Shown here in pieces: positions 1 through 9,363 of a DNA stretch of 64,000 nt. A program made the translations under genes and the position numbers. The notes under the pieces were generated by a model, which was not told the DNA's origin, searched no databases, and was given only the letters and a program-made list of their open reading frames with translations. Source of the stretch: UBA6522 sp965221035 (GTDB lineage: Bacteria > Pseudomonadota > Gammaproteobacteria > Steroidobacterales > Rariloculaceae). The stretch lies in assembly GCA_965221035.1 (NCBI GenBank), contig OZ244860.1, positions 1,054,001-1,118,000 of the forward strand, written 5' to 3'. Each line of letters begins with the position of its first letter. The stretch's first letter is position 1.

Positions 1-1299
1 GGGCTTGACGGAACCAGTGCGGAACGGGTGCTGCTGGTGGGCTGCGGCGAGCAAGACGGGTTCGACGCGAAGGCGCTGAATCGGGCCGTTGCCTCCGCGA
101 CAGCCACGTTGAATCGAACCGGCGTCAAGGATGCCGTGAGCTACCTCTGCCATGGCGGCGCGCGCGGCGTGGACGCCTACCACGCCGCGCGAATCTCCGT
201 CGCGGCCGCTGACAGCGCCCTGTATCGTTTCGACGAACTCAAGAGCGATGCGCCGAAACCCGGGGTTCTGGCCCAGTTCACGGTCGCGGTGGCCTCACCC
301 GAAGAAGCGGCCGAGGCCGAACGGGGAGCAAGGGATGCCCAGGCCATCGCCGCGGGTGTCAGGTTGGCCCGGGACCTGGGCAATCGACCGCCGAACGTCT
401 GCACTCCCTCCCACCTGGCCGATGAAGCCCGTGCGCTGGCCGACCGGTACGAGCAAGTGGAAACCGAGGTCATGGACGAGGACGACATGCGGCGGCTGGG
501 CATGGGCGCGCTGCTCTCGGTGACGCACGGGGCCGAGGAACCGGCCCGCCTGATCGTCATGCACTATCGGGGCACGGGCGACGATGTCGCGCCGGTGGCG
601 ATCTGCGGCAAGGGCATCACCTTCGACACCGGAGGAATCTCCCTGAAACCGTCCGCCAAGATGGACGAAATGAAGTTCGACATGTGCGGCGCCGCCAGCG
701 TGATCGGTACCATGGCCGCGCTTGGCGAACTGCAGCCGCGGATCAACGTCGTCGGCATCGTGCCCGCCTGCGAGAACATGCCGGGCGGGCGGGCCACCCG
801 GCCCGGGGATATCGTCACCAGCATGTCGGGTAAGACCGTGGAAGTCCTCAACACCGACGCCGAGGGCCGATTGATCCTCTGCGACGCGCTGACCTACGCC
901 TCCCGATACGAACCCCGCTGCCTGCTGGACGTGGCGACCCTGACGGGCGCCTGCGTCGTCGCCCTCGGCCATCTGTACACGGGCCTGTTTTCCAACGACG
1001 AGGAACTTGCCGCGAACCTGCTGGACGCCGGCAAGCGATCCCTGGATCCCGCGTGGCGCCTGCCCGCGGATGACGAATACGGCGAAGGGATGCGAAGCAA
1101 TTTTGCGGATTTCGCCAATATCGGAGGCCGTTACGCCGGCGCCAGCATCGCTGCGCAATTCCTGTCCCGGTTCGTCGACGGCAAGCCATGGGCGCACCTG
1201 GACATTGCCGGCGCCGCCTGGCATTCGTCCGGAAAACGCAAGGGCGCGACGGGCCGGCCGGTGCCACTGCTGGTGGACTTCCTGCTCAACCTGCAATGA
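1..1299 (+). CDS. pepA: Leucyl aminopeptidase (M17), 5' end outside window
   Basis: This is the cytosolic dimetal aminopeptidase that removes N-terminal residues from peptides. The M17 signature NTDAEGR is visible at about nt 853-873, and the metal- and substrate-binding segment GKGITFDTGG lies at about nt 610-639. The reading frame is open from base 1, upstream of the first in-window GTG at 28, and the protein is shorter than the usual roughly 500 residues, so the true start lies outside the window. It is followed by holC after about 50 bp and then valS, a common gammaproteobacterial order. Identification is firm. Confidence 0.95.
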   Translation, partial: GLDGTSAERVLLVGCGEQDGFDAKALNRAVASATATLNRTGVKDAVSYLCHGGARGVDAYHAARISVAAADSALYRFDELKSDAPKPGVLAQFTVAVASPEEAAEAERGARDAQAIAAGVRLARDLGNRPPNVCTPSHLADEARALADRYEQVETEVMDEDDMRRLGMGALLSVTHGAEEPARLIVMHYRGTGDDVAPVAICGKGITFDTGGISLKPSAKMDEMKFDMCGAASVIGTMAALGELQPRINVVGIVPACENMPGGRATRPGDIVTSMSGKTVEVLNTDAEGRLILCDALTYASRYEPRCLLDVATLTGACVVALGHLYTGLFSNDEELAANLLDAGKRSLDPAWRLPADDEYGEGMRSNFADFANIGGRYAGASIAAQFLSRFVDGKPWAHLDIAGAAWHSSGKRKGATGRPVPLLVDFLLNLQ

Positions 1300-1348
1300 C
1301 GGGGCGCCAGGACCGCAGCCAGCGCACCACCGCCCGGACCAGCACATC

Positions 1349-1807
1349 GTGACCCGGATCGATTTCTACATCCTGACGACCGACGGCCTCGACTCAAGGC
1401 TGCGGATCGCCTGCCGAATCGCGCAGAAGGCCGTGCAACGCCGGCATCATGTGTTCGTCAACGCGGCCGGCGAAGCCGACGCCGACAGGCTGGACGACCT
1501 GCTCTGGACGTTCTCGCAAGGCAGCTTTATTCCCCACCTGGTCGCCGGACGGGGGTTGCCGGCGGACGGCGACGAACCGGTGGTGATCGGCACGTTCGAT
1601 CCGGACGCCGCCGATGATCCGCCCGCCGAGGCGGGCGAACAGTGGGACGTCCTGATCAACCTGGCCGGAGATGTGCCGGGATTCTTCAGCCGTTACGCCC
1701 GGGTCGCCGAAATCGTCGATGCCGATCCGGACCGCAGGAAACAGGGACGCCGGCGCTACCGCTACTACCAGGACCGCGGCTACGAACTTGAGACGCATCG
1801 CCTCTGA
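1349..1807 (+). CDS. holC: DNA polymerase III chi subunit
   Basis: The 152-residue product opens with TRIDFYIL and ends with the RYRYY-containing tail seen in HolC proteins. Chi links the clamp loader to SSB at the replication fork. The GTG at 1349 is chosen because the HolC-like sequence begins there; the longer upstream frame overlaps pepA and lacks family resemblance. It lies between pepA and valS, the usual neighbours, and stops 7 bp before the valS ATG, which suggests co-transcription. The family is recognised by length, motif and context rather than by catalytic residues. Confidence 0.88.
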   Translation: MTRIDFYILTTDGLDSRLRIACRIAQKAVQRRHHVFVNAAGEADADRLDDLLWTFSQGSFIPHLVAGRGLPADGDEPVVIGTFDPDAADDPPAEAGEQWDVLINLAGDVPGFFSRYARVAEIVDADPDRRKQGRRRYRYYQDRGYELETHRL

Positions 1808-1814
1808 CACCGTC

Positions 1815-4577
1815 ATGAACGACTCCCGAAAAGGCTATCAGCCCGACGAAATCGAGCGACGTCATTACCGGCGCTGGGAGCAATCGGGTTACTTCCGCCC
1901 CGGCGGGAAGGGCGAGAGCTACTGCATCGTGATCCCTCCGCCCAACGTGACCGGCACCGTCCACATGGGCCACGCGTTCCAGTACACCATCATGGACGCC
2001 CTGATCCGCTATCACCGCATGTGCGGCGCCAATACGCTCTGGCAAATGGGAACCGACCATGCGGGCATCGCGACCCAGATGGTGGTCGAACGGCTGCTGG
2101 ATGCCGAAGGCCGGTCGCGGCGCGAACTCGGACGGGAAGCCTTCTTGCGCCGGGTATGGGACTGGAAGGCGCAGTCCGGAGACACCATCAGCAGGCAGAT
2201 CCGGCGCCTGGGCGCCTCTGTGGACTGGTCCCGCGATCGATTCACGATGGACCCGGAGCTGTGCGAAGCGGTCACGGAGGTCTTCGTTCGTCTCCACGAG
2301 GAGGGGCTGATTTACCGGGGCAAGCGACTGGTCAACTGGGACCCTGTGCTGCATACGGCGATATCCGACCTGGAGGTGCTGGCCTCGGAGGAGGCGGGGA
2401 AGATCTGGCGCTTCCGGTACCCGCTGGCGGAAAGTGGCGCTCACCTGACCGTGGCTACCACCCGGCCCGAGACGATGCTGGGCGATACCGCTGTCGCGGT
2501 CCATCCCGATGACGAGCGCTATCGACGCTTCGTGGGCCAGGAAGTGCTCCTGCCCCTGGTCGGTCGCAGGATTCCGATCGTCGCCGACGACTACGTGGAC
2601 CCCGAGTTCGGCACCGGGTGCGTGAAGATCACTCCGGCTCACGACTTCAAAGACTTCCAGGTGGGGCAGCGCCACGGCCTTGCGGCCATCAACATATTCG
2701 ATGAATCCGCCGCGCTCAACGATGCCGTGCCGGAGCGGTTCCGCGGGCTCGACCGGTTCGAGGCGCGGCGGCGGGTCATCGAGGAGTTGCGCGGCCTGGG
2801 ACTGGTAGACGGTGAACAGGATCACACCCACGTGGTGCCGCGCGGCGATCGCAGCGGAGCGGTGGTCGAACCGCTGCTCACGGAACAGTGGTACGTGCGT
2901 ACGGGTCCGCTGGCCGAGCCGGCGATCGCGGCGGTGGAGGACGGCCGCATCCGGTTCGTTCCCGAAAACTGGTCCAAGACCTATTTCGAGTGGATGCGGA
3001 ATATCGAGGACTGGTGCATTTCCCGCCAGCTTTGGTGGGGGCACAGGATTCCCGCCTGGTACGACGACGAGGGTCGCGTTTACGTGGGCCGAAGCGAGGC
3101 GGAGGCCCGCGCAAAAAACGGTCTCGGGCCGGAGATTCCGCTGCGCCAGGACGAAGACGTGCTGGACACCTGGTTTTCCTCAGCACTTTGGCCGTTCTCC
3201 ACCATGCATTGGCCGGCGGGCTCCCGGGAGCTTGATTCCTTCTATCCCACCCAGGTTCTGGTCACCGGATTCGACATCATCTTTTTCTGGGTGGCGCGGA
3301 TGATCATGATGGGCCTGAAGTTCATGGGCGACGTGCCGTTCTCGGATGTGTACATCCACGGGCTCGTGCGGGACCAGTCCGGACAGAAGATGTCGAAATC
3401 CAAGGGCAACATCCTCGACCCGCTGTTCATCGTCGACGGTACGGACCTGGAGACACTGGTCCAAAAACGCACCGAAGGCATGATGCAGACCCACCTGAAG
3501 GACCGCATCGAAGCGAGCACGCGCAAGGAGTTTCCCGATGGCATCGCGGCCTACGGAGCCGACGCGCTGCGCCTGACCTTCGCCTCCCTGGCGACCACGG
3601 GGCGCGACGTCAGCCTGGACATGGGCCGCGTGGAGGGCAACCGCAATTTCTGCAACAAGCTCTGGAACGCCGCTTCGTTCGTCTTCCCCCACACGGAGAC
3701 GCCTGTTCCGGACGAGGAAGTCTCATACACGGTTGCGGACCGCTGGATTCGCTCGCGTCTGCGCGAGGTCATCGAACGCTATCGGCAAGCGATCGCCGAA
3801 TATCGATTCGATCTGGCCACCCAGGCACTGTACGAATTCACGTGGCACGAATTCTGCGACTGGTACCTGGAGATGACCAAGTCCGTGCTGAACGATGCGG
3901 ACGCTCCACCGGAGAGCGTTCGTGCCGCGAGGCTGTGCCTGACGGATGTCCTCGGCGCGCTGCTGCGGTTGCTGCATCCGATCATTCCCTTCGTAACCGA
4001 GGAACTGTGGCTTGCACTGTGCGGGCGCACCGGCCGCGACAGCGCCACCATCATGCTGGAAGCGCAACCGGCGCCCGAGGCTTTTGAAGCGGACCCGCAA
4101 GCCGATGAGGAAATCGAATGGCTCAAGGCGTTTGTCATGGGTGTTCGCCAGATTCGGGGTGAAATGTCCATCGCGCCGGGCAAACGCCTGCCCGCCCGGC
4201 TGGCCGGTGCCACGGACTCGGACCGCGCGCGCGTCCAAAGGCACGAATCGCTGCTCAAGCAACTGGCCCGGCTGGATGACATCGGCCTGGTCGACTCCGC
4301 CGACGATGTGGCCGGCGCGGCCATCGCGCTGGTGGGGAGGATGACCGTCCTCGTGCCGCTGGAAGGGCTGATCGACATGGAGGCCGAACGCGCCCGGCTC
4401 GGCAAGCAGATCCAGCGGGCCATGGACGAACGCCGCCGCAGCCAGGGAAAGCTGGACAATCCGCAGTTCGTCGCCAACGCGCCGGCTGCGGTGGTCGAAC
4501 GCGAACGACAAAGGGCGGCAGCGCTCAAGCAGCGGCTCGCGCAGCTCAACGAACAGCTATCGCGTCTATCTCCCTGA
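1815..4577 (+). CDS. valS: Valyl-tRNA synthetase
   Basis: This class I aminoacyl-tRNA synthetase of 920 residues charges tRNA-Val. The HIGH motif appears as HMGH at residues 50-53 and the KMSKS loop is intact at about residues 525-529. The CP1 editing domain lies between them. The C-terminal region (about residues 845-918) is the charged coiled coil expected for ValRS. The ATG at 1815 is used because the longer in-frame extension overlaps holC. Its 3' end overlaps the convergent rimI by 32 bp. Confidence 0.97.
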   Translation: MNDSRKGYQPDEIERRHYRRWEQSGYFRPGGKGESYCIVIPPPNVTGTVHMGHAFQYTIMDALIRYHRMCGANTLWQMGTDHAGIATQMVVERLLDAEGRSRRELGREAFLRRVWDWKAQSGDTISRQIRRLGASVDWSRDRFTMDPELCEAVTEVFVRLHEEGLIYRGKRLVNWDPVLHTAISDLEVLASEEAGKIWRFRYPLAESGAHLTVATTRPETMLGDTAVAVHPDDERYRRFVGQEVLLPLVGRRIPIVADDYVDPEFGTGCVKITPAHDFKDFQVGQRHGLAAINIFDESAALNDAVPERFRGLDRFEARRRVIEELRGLGLVDGEQDHTHVVPRGDRSGAVVEPLLTEQWYVRTGPLAEPAIAAVEDGRIRFVPENWSKTYFEWMRNIEDWCISRQLWWGHRIPAWYDDEGRVYVGRSEAEARAKNGLGPEIPLRQDEDVLDTWFSSALWPFSTMHWPAGSRELDSFYPTQVLVTGFDIIFFWVARMIMMGLKFMGDVPFSDVYIHGLVRDQSGQKMSKSKGNILDPLFIVDGTDLETLVQKRTEGMMQTHLKDRIEASTRKEFPDGIAAYGADALRLTFASLATTGRDVSLDMGRVEGNRNFCNKLWNAASFVFPHTETPVPDEEVSYTVADRWIRSRLREVIERYRQAIAEYRFDLATQALYEFTWHEFCDWYLEMTKSVLNDADAPPESVRAARLCLTDVLGALLRLLHPIIPFVTEELWLALCGRTGRDSATIMLEAQPAPEAFEADPQADEEIEWLKAFVMGVRQIRGEMSIAPGKRLPARLAGATDSDRARVQRHESLLKQLARLDDIGLVDSADDVAGAAIALVGRMTVLVPLEGLIDMEAERARLGKQIQRAMDERRRSQGKLDNPQFVANAPAAVVERERQRAAALKQRLAQLNEQLSRLSP

Positions 4578-5046
4578 GCGCTGCACCGACATCGCCCGCG
4601 AATATGACCGCGTCCTCGCGTCCGCCGTCGGCTTGGTAATAGGCTGGCCGCACACCGATCCGCTCGAATCCGGCCGAACGGTAGAGATTGATCGCCGCGT
4701 CGTTGGAAGGCCTGACCTCGAGAAAGGCGCGTTCCACACCCATCGCCAGGGCGCGTGCACACAACGAGTGGAGCAGCTGCCGTCCGAATCCCTGCCGCTG
4801 AAGCTCAGGGTGCACGCAAAGATTCAGGATATGCGCCTCTCGCGCGGCCACCGACATGATCGCATACCCGCTGATGTCGCCATCCACAGTCAGAACGAGG
4901 CATTGATATCCCGCCAGGACGCAATCCCTGAATATGCCTGGGCTCCAGGGAAACTCGTAGCTGGCCCGCTCGACCAGGGCAACGCCTCGCAAGTCCCTGC
5001 TGGACATTTCGCGGATTTCGGTCCGCGGCTTCATCGCGGCGTTCAT
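4546..5046 (-). CDS. rimI: Ribosomal protein bS18 alanine N-acetyltransferase
   Basis: This is a single-domain GNAT acetyltransferase of 166 residues. It has the acetyl-CoA-binding RQGFGRQLL segment and the following LEVRPSNDAAINLYRSAGF block characteristic of RimI. RimI acetylates the N-terminal alanine of ribosomal protein S18. The ATG at 5046 is preferred because it overlaps the TGA of the upstream uracil-DNA glycosylase gene as ATGA, a translational-coupling arrangement; an in-frame start at 5091 would intrude further into that gene. The 3' end overlaps valS convergently by 32 bp. Confidence 0.9.
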   Translation of the reverse strand: MNAAMKPRTEIREMSSRDLRGVALVERASYEFPWSPGIFRDCVLAGYQCLVLTVDGDISGYAIMSVAAREAHILNLCVHPELQRQGFGRQLLHSLCARALAMGVERAFLEVRPSNDAAINLYRSAGFERIGVRPAYYQADGGREDAVIFAGDVGAALREIDAIAVR

Positions 5047-5738
5047 TCCGGAGTCCGCAGAAGACGCTTCACGACTTTCAGATCCTCCCACGACTTGGAT
5101 TTCGCCAGCGGGCTGCGCAACAGGTAGGCCGGGTGATAGCTCACGACCAGGGGTGTCGCGCCATCACCGTACTCGAATGTGCGTCCGCGAAGGCGGCCGA
5201 TGGGCGCGTCGGTCTGCAGCAACCATTGGGCGGCAATCCTCCCCAGGGCCAGGATGACCCGGGGTTGCAGCAGATCGATCTGCCGTTGCAGATAGGGCGT
5301 GCAGGTCGCGGCTTCGTCGCGATTCGGATCGCGGTTGTTGGGAGGTCGGCACTTGAGGATGTTGGCGATGTAGACCTCTTCGCGCGCCAGGTGGATCGCG
5401 GCGAGCATGGCGTTGAGCAACTGGCCGGCCCGGCCCACGAAGGGCTCGCCCCTGCGGTCCTCTTCGGCCCCGGGGGCTTCGCCTATAACCAGCAGGTCCG
5501 CCGTCCGGCTGCCGACGCCGAACACGGTCTGCGTCCGGCCGCTGTGCAATGCGCACCGGGTACAGGTGCGCACGGCCTCGTGCAACGCATCCCAGGTGGT
5601 TGACGCCTCCTCAACGACGCCGACCGGTGCCCCGCCCGCACTTTCGGCCGCCGGTTCCGCACGATCGGCTTCGCGCAGGACCCACACGGGGATGCCCATG
5701 GCGTCCAGATACTGTTCACGCAAACCGGGCGGGGTCAT
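5043..5738 (-). CDS. Type-4 uracil-DNA glycosylase (4Fe-4S)
   Basis: The 231-residue protein has the family-4 UDG motif GEAPG at residues 86-90 and the C-terminal HPAYLLR motif. Four cysteines at about positions 59, 62, 130 and 146 are placed to bind the 4Fe-4S cluster typical of this thermostable-type UDG. It removes uracil from DNA to start base excision repair. The first about 50 residues are a low-conservation linker, as in many proteobacterial homologues that resemble phage SPO1 DNA polymerase-related proteins. It is coupled to rimI by an ATGA overlap. Confidence 0.92.
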   Translation of the reverse strand: MTPPGLREQYLDAMGIPVWVLREADRAEPAAESAGGAPVGVVEEASTTWDALHEAVRTCTRCALHSGRTQTVFGVGSRTADLLVIGEAPGAEEDRRGEPFVGRAGQLLNAMLAAIHLAREEVYIANILKCRPPNNRDPNRDEAATCTPYLQRQIDLLQPRVILALGRIAAQWLLQTDAPIGRLRGRTFEYGDGATPLVVSYHPAYLLRSPLAKSKSWEDLKVVKRLLRTPE

Positions 5739-5903
5739 CGGGATCCTGGAGGGTCAGCCATGGCTCCGAGCTTAGCATGTAACCAGGATGCAAGATTCAA
5801 GCGCCCATGGGCTTCGACGCGTGCGTCGACGCGCATTCACGGGTCGGCGCACACGGGCCGGATGCCCTACAATGCGCGGGTCTCGAACCGGCCAGGGAAC
5901 AGC

Positions 5904-7613
5904 ATGCGGCTTTCTCGATTACCGCTCACGACCTTCAGGGAAGCGCCCGCGGATGCGGAGGTGATCAGCCATCAGCTGATGCTGCGCGCGGGTATCGTGC
6001 GACGGCTCGCATCGGGGCTCTACAGCTGGCTGCCGCTGGGCGTTCGCGTGCTGCGCAGGATCGAACGGATCGTCCGCGAAGAAATGAACCGTGCCGGAGC
6101 GCTCGAGGTCTCCATGCCCGGCGTCCAACCGGCGGAGTTGTGGCGGGAGACGGGACGCTGGGACGATTTCGGTCCCGAGCTGTTGAGGCTCAAGGACCGG
6201 CACGACAGGGCGTTCTGCCTGGGACCCACCCACGAGGAAGTCATCACCGACATCGCCAGGATCGAGATCAAGAGCTACCGGCAGCTGCCTGTCAATTACT
6301 ACCAGATACAGACCAAGTTCCGGGACGAGATCAGACCCCGCTTCGGCGTGATGCGGGCGCGCGAATTCGTCATGAAGGATGCCTATTCGTTTGACCTGGA
6401 CGAAGAAGGGCTTGTGGCTGCCTACCGGATCATGCGGCGCGCCTACTCCAGGATCCTTGACCGCCTTCAATTGAGTTACCGGATCGTCCAGGCCGACTCG
6501 GGCGCGATCGGCGGCAGCCAGTCGGAGGAGTTTCATGTGCTGGCCGAATCGGGCGAGGATGCCATTGCCTATTCCGAGGCCGACGGCTTTGCCGCCAATG
6601 TGGAAACCGTTCCCCTGCCGTTGACTCCAGCGACGCCACCCCCGGAGCCAGGACAGGACCTGCGCCGCGTCGCCACGCCGGGAGTGCGCAGCATCGCCGA
6701 GCTGTGCGAGTTTCTCGACACGACACCGGAACGATGCCTGAAGACCCTGGTTGTCGCCGGCAAGGAAGCACCCGCCGTGGCGCTGCTGCTGCGAGGCGAT
6801 CATGAATTGAACATTCACAAGGCCCAGGCGCTGGACGCCGTCGCCACGCCGCTGCGCATGCTGTCGGCGGCCCAGGTTGAAGCGGCGGCGGGCGTGGCCC
6901 CCGGATCCCTGGGTCCGCTGGGCATGGAGTTGCCCGCCTATCTCGACCCGTCCGCGGCGCAGCTTGGCGACTTCGCATGCGGCGCCAACCGGACCGGATA
7001 CCATTACACGGGCGTCAACTGGGGTCGGGACCTGCCGCCGCCGCCGGTTGCCGACCTGCGAAACGCTATCTCCGGAGATCCCGGTCCGGCCGGAGGCGGA
7101 CCGCTGACTGTCGCCCGGGGCATCGAAGTGGGACACATCTTTCAGCTCGGCACCAAGTACAGCGACGCCATGGGCGCCACCGTGCTGGACTCCGGCGGCC
7201 GCCCCCGCAGCATGCACATGGGTTGCTACGGACTCGGCGTCACGCGGGTGGCGGCTGCGGCCATCGAGCAGAACAACGATTCGCGCGGCATCATCTGGCC
7301 CGACGCGATCGCGCCGTTCGACATCATCATCATCCCGATCAACTTCGACAAGTCCCACCGCGTACGCGCCGCCACCGACGAGGTCACCGCACTTCTGGAG
7401 GACGCGGGGCTGGAAGTGCTCGTGGACGACCGCCGTCAGCGGCCCGGATCAAAGTTCGCGGATGCCGACCTGATCGGGATTCCGCACCGCCTGGTGATCG
7501 GCGAGAAGGCCCTCGACCGCGGCATGATCGAGTACAAGTCGCGCCGCAAGGATGCGGTGGAGATGGTCCCGCAGGACTCGCTGGTGGAGTTCCTCAAGGC
7601 CGCAAGGATCTGA
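5904..7613 (+). CDS. proS: Prolyl-tRNA synthetase
   Basis: This class II synthetase of 569 residues is of the bacterial type. The catalytic N-terminal half contains GPTHEEV, and an inserted YbaK-like editing domain that hydrolyses Ala-tRNA-Pro lies at about residues 230-390. The anticodon-binding domain forms the C-terminus. The ATG at 5904 gives the canonical N-terminus (MRLSRLPLTT); the upstream in-frame extension has no family similarity. A TACAAT hexamer at 5868-5873 could be its -10 box, but no convincing -35 is visible. Confidence 0.96.
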   Translation: MRLSRLPLTTFREAPADAEVISHQLMLRAGIVRRLASGLYSWLPLGVRVLRRIERIVREEMNRAGALEVSMPGVQPAELWRETGRWDDFGPELLRLKDRHDRAFCLGPTHEEVITDIARIEIKSYRQLPVNYYQIQTKFRDEIRPRFGVMRAREFVMKDAYSFDLDEEGLVAAYRIMRRAYSRILDRLQLSYRIVQADSGAIGGSQSEEFHVLAESGEDAIAYSEADGFAANVETVPLPLTPATPPPEPGQDLRRVATPGVRSIAELCEFLDTTPERCLKTLVVAGKEAPAVALLLRGDHELNIHKAQALDAVATPLRMLSAAQVEAAAGVAPGSLGPLGMELPAYLDPSAAQLGDFACGANRTGYHYTGVNWGRDLPPPPVADLRNAISGDPGPAGGGPLTVARGIEVGHIFQLGTKYSDAMGATVLDSGGRPRSMHMGCYGLGVTRVAAAAIEQNNDSRGIIWPDAIAPFDIIIIPINFDKSHRVRAATDEVTALLEDAGLEVLVDDRRQRPGSKFADADLIGIPHRLVIGEKALDRGMIEYKSRRKDAVEMVPQDSLVEFLKAARI

Positions 7614-7631
7614 CGCCCGCCGATCGCACGA

Positions 7632-7922
7632 TTACAGTATCCGGAACCCCGGTGCGACGGGATCGGTCCACTCCTTGACCTCGACTCCAGTCACCCTCGC
7701 CTCGGGGGAGCCTTCCCATAACCAGGCGCAGATTCGGGCAACCGAAGCCGGCGCGCCCGCCGCGATGACCTCCACCGTACCGTCGGCCAGATTCCTGGCC
7801 GAACCCCGCAACGCCCACTTGCCTGCCTGATGCGCCGTGCCAGCCCGGTACCAGACACCCTGAACACGCCCGGTCACGATACATCGAACGGCACGATCAT
7901 CCACAGCGGTATCGTCGGGCAC
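7632..7922 (-). CDS. Acylphosphatase
   Basis: The 96-residue protein hydrolyses carboxyl-phosphate bonds such as that of acetyl phosphate. It carries the phosphate-binding loop GRVQGVWYR with the catalytic Arg, and the downstream SARNLADGTVEV segment supplies the catalytic Asn. The GTG at 7922 is the only start giving about 15 residues before the conserved core. It is convergent with proS, with 18 bp between the two stops. Identification is by motif and length. Confidence 0.9.
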   Translation of the reverse strand: MPDDTAVDDRAVRCIVTGRVQGVWYRAGTAHQAGKWALRGSARNLADGTVEVIAAGAPASVARICAWLWEGSPEARVTGVEVKEWTDPVAPGFRIL

Positions 7923-7964
7923 TGGACTGACGGCGTGCGGGTCCGGGTACGGAAGTGTCCGCGG

Positions 7965-8252
7965 TTATTCCCGACTGTCGGCCTGGCTGGCCTGCAACGC
8001 TTGCACCGCGCGGCTTCTGGCGCGTATCGCGGTGGTTCGTGCCGACGCGTAGGAACGTTCGCGGAGCTGGGATTCCGCCATTTCGAGCAGGCGCCTGGCT
8101 TCGCCGAGTTCGTCCGGCGCACGCGTGGCCGCATCCGACTCCTCCGCCGCGGCAATCGCCTGGCGGGCATTGCTCATTTCCTGAACCGGGGGACCCGCGA
8201 CACATGACGCGACCATCAGCGACAGGAGTATGATAGCGCCTCTGTAACTCAT
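7965..8252 (-). CDS. DUF4398-type lipoprotein
   Basis: The small (95 aa) protein has a lipoprotein signal: a hydrophobic stretch ending in the lipobox VASC near residue 17. The remainder is a single alanine- and arginine-rich helical hairpin with ARQAIAAAEESDA and LLEMAESQL segments, as in DUF4398 proteins. The function of this family is not established; it is probably anchored in the outer or inner membrane facing the periplasm. ATG 8252 is chosen over 8270 because an AAGG Shine-Dalgarno lies 7 nt upstream and the signal peptide then begins normally. Confidence 0.75.
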   Translation of the reverse strand: MSYRGAIILLSLMVASCVAGPPVQEMSNARQAIAAAEESDAATRAPDELGEARRLLEMAESQLRERSYASARTTAIRARSRAVQALQASQADSRE

Positions 8253-8330
8253 CAATTGACCTTGGAACACCTTGGCGGAAACGTATCAGGCCCGCCGGAT
8301 TCCCGTCAAGCCGGTTCGGGGAGAACTCGC

Positions 8331-8681
8331 GTGAAGGCCAGAATCTATCACAATCCACGTTGTTCCAAATCCCGGGCGACCCTGGCGCTGCTCCAGTCCA
8401 GGGGCTTCGATCTGGATGTCGTGGAATACCTTGAGACGCCACCCACTGCGGCGACCCTGCGAAGTCTTGTGGCGAAGCTCGGCATGCCAGCCCGCGATCT
8501 CGTACGAAAGGGGGAACAGGCCTTCAAATCCGCGGACGTCAATCTGACAACCGCAAGTGAAGCCTCCCTTGTCGAATTGATGACGGCCCACCCTGTGCTG
8601 ATACAGCGGCCGATCGTGGAAACGGCCGATGCCGCGCGAATCGGGCGGCCGCCCGAACAGGTCCTGGAACTGTTTTCCTGA
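8331..8681 (+). CDS. Arsenate reductase-like ArsC/YfgD family protein
   Basis: The product of 116 residues is a thioredoxin-fold ArsC-family reductase. Cys11 sits in the motif HNPRCSKSR, which matches the YfgD branch of the ArsC family. The GTG at 8331 is preceded at about 8 nt by GGAGA and gives a typical N-terminus; the longer frame from 8256 is unlikely. No arsR or arsB lies nearby, so a role in arsenate detoxification is only suggested by the family. The next gene, wrbA, follows after 50 bp in the same direction. Confidence 0.85.
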   Translation: MKARIYHNPRCSKSRATLALLQSRGFDLDVVEYLETPPTAATLRSLVAKLGMPARDLVRKGEQAFKSADVNLTTASEASLVELMTAHPVLIQRPIVETADAARIGRPPEQVLELFS

Positions 8682-8730
8682 CGCGCGAACCGGCGGCCAA
8701 CGGCGTATCCGGCGGGAGTAACACAGGACC

Positions 8731-9363
8731 ATGTCCACAGACACCAATATCCTCGTTCTCTATTACTCCCTGAAGGGAAGAACAGCCGACCTGGCGCGTC
8801 ATGGCGCACGGGGGGTGGAATCAGCCGGCGCCGAAGCGGTTGTCCGAACCGTACCACGGGTATCATCCGCAACCGAGGCCGTCGACCCCCCGATACCGGA
8901 CGCCGGCCCGCCGTACGCCACTCTCGATGACCTGACCGGCTGCGACGGTCTGCTGCTGGGAAGTCCGACGCGGTTCGGCAACATGGCGGCCCCGCTCAAG
9001 TACTTCATCGATTCCACTTCCGAGCTCTGGCTGCGGGGTGCCCTCGCGGACAAACCCTTCGGCTTGTTTACCAGCACGGGTTCGATGCACGGGGGACAGG
9101 AGACCACGCTGCTGACCATGGCCCTGCCCCTGCTCCACCACGGCATGCTGTGGGCGGGAATCCCCTACACGGAACCGCAGGTCAACGCGACGCGCACCGG
9201 CGGCGGGCCCTACGGTGCGTCCCACGTCCATGCCGACTGGAACCGGACGCTCTCCGACGACGAGCGGGCGCTCGCCTCATCGCTTGGACGGCGGGTCGCC
9301 CGGCTCGCCGGAGCGCTCAGGTCCCGGCCCTGCGGCAGGGCGACCTCCTCGAATGGTGCTTAA
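8731..9363 (+). CDS. wrbA: NAD(P)H:quinone oxidoreductase (flavodoxin-like)
   Basis: This 210-residue protein has a flavodoxin fold with an FMN-phosphate loop near the N-terminus (LYYSLKGRTADLA), SPTRFGNMAAPLK in the middle and TSTGSMHGGQET further on. All three are hallmark WrbA segments. WrbA proteins carry out two-electron reduction of quinones. The last about 15 residues are extended compared with typical WrbA. The stop overlaps the end of the convergent TPR-like gene by 4 bp. Confidence 0.92.
   Translation: MSTDTNILVLYYSLKGRTADLARHGARGVESAGAEAVVRTVPRVSSATEAVDPPIPDAGPPYATLDDLTGCDGLLLGSPTRFGNMAAPLKYFIDSTSELWLRGALADKPFGLFTSTGSMHGGQETTLLTMALPLLHHGMLWAGIPYTEPQVNATRTGGGPYGASHVHADWNRTLSDDERALASSLGRRVARLAGALRSRPCGRATSSNGA

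Noticed and set aside
1686..3044. Long antisense frame opposite valS (452 codons)
   Set aside because: It is a shadow frame of a GC-rich gene with no recognisable domain; similar long antisense frames lie opposite proS, metG and nadC.
8331..8681. Arsenic resistance locus
   Set aside because: The ArsC-like gene stands alone and belongs to the YfgD-like branch; there is no arsR, arsB or acr3 nearby.
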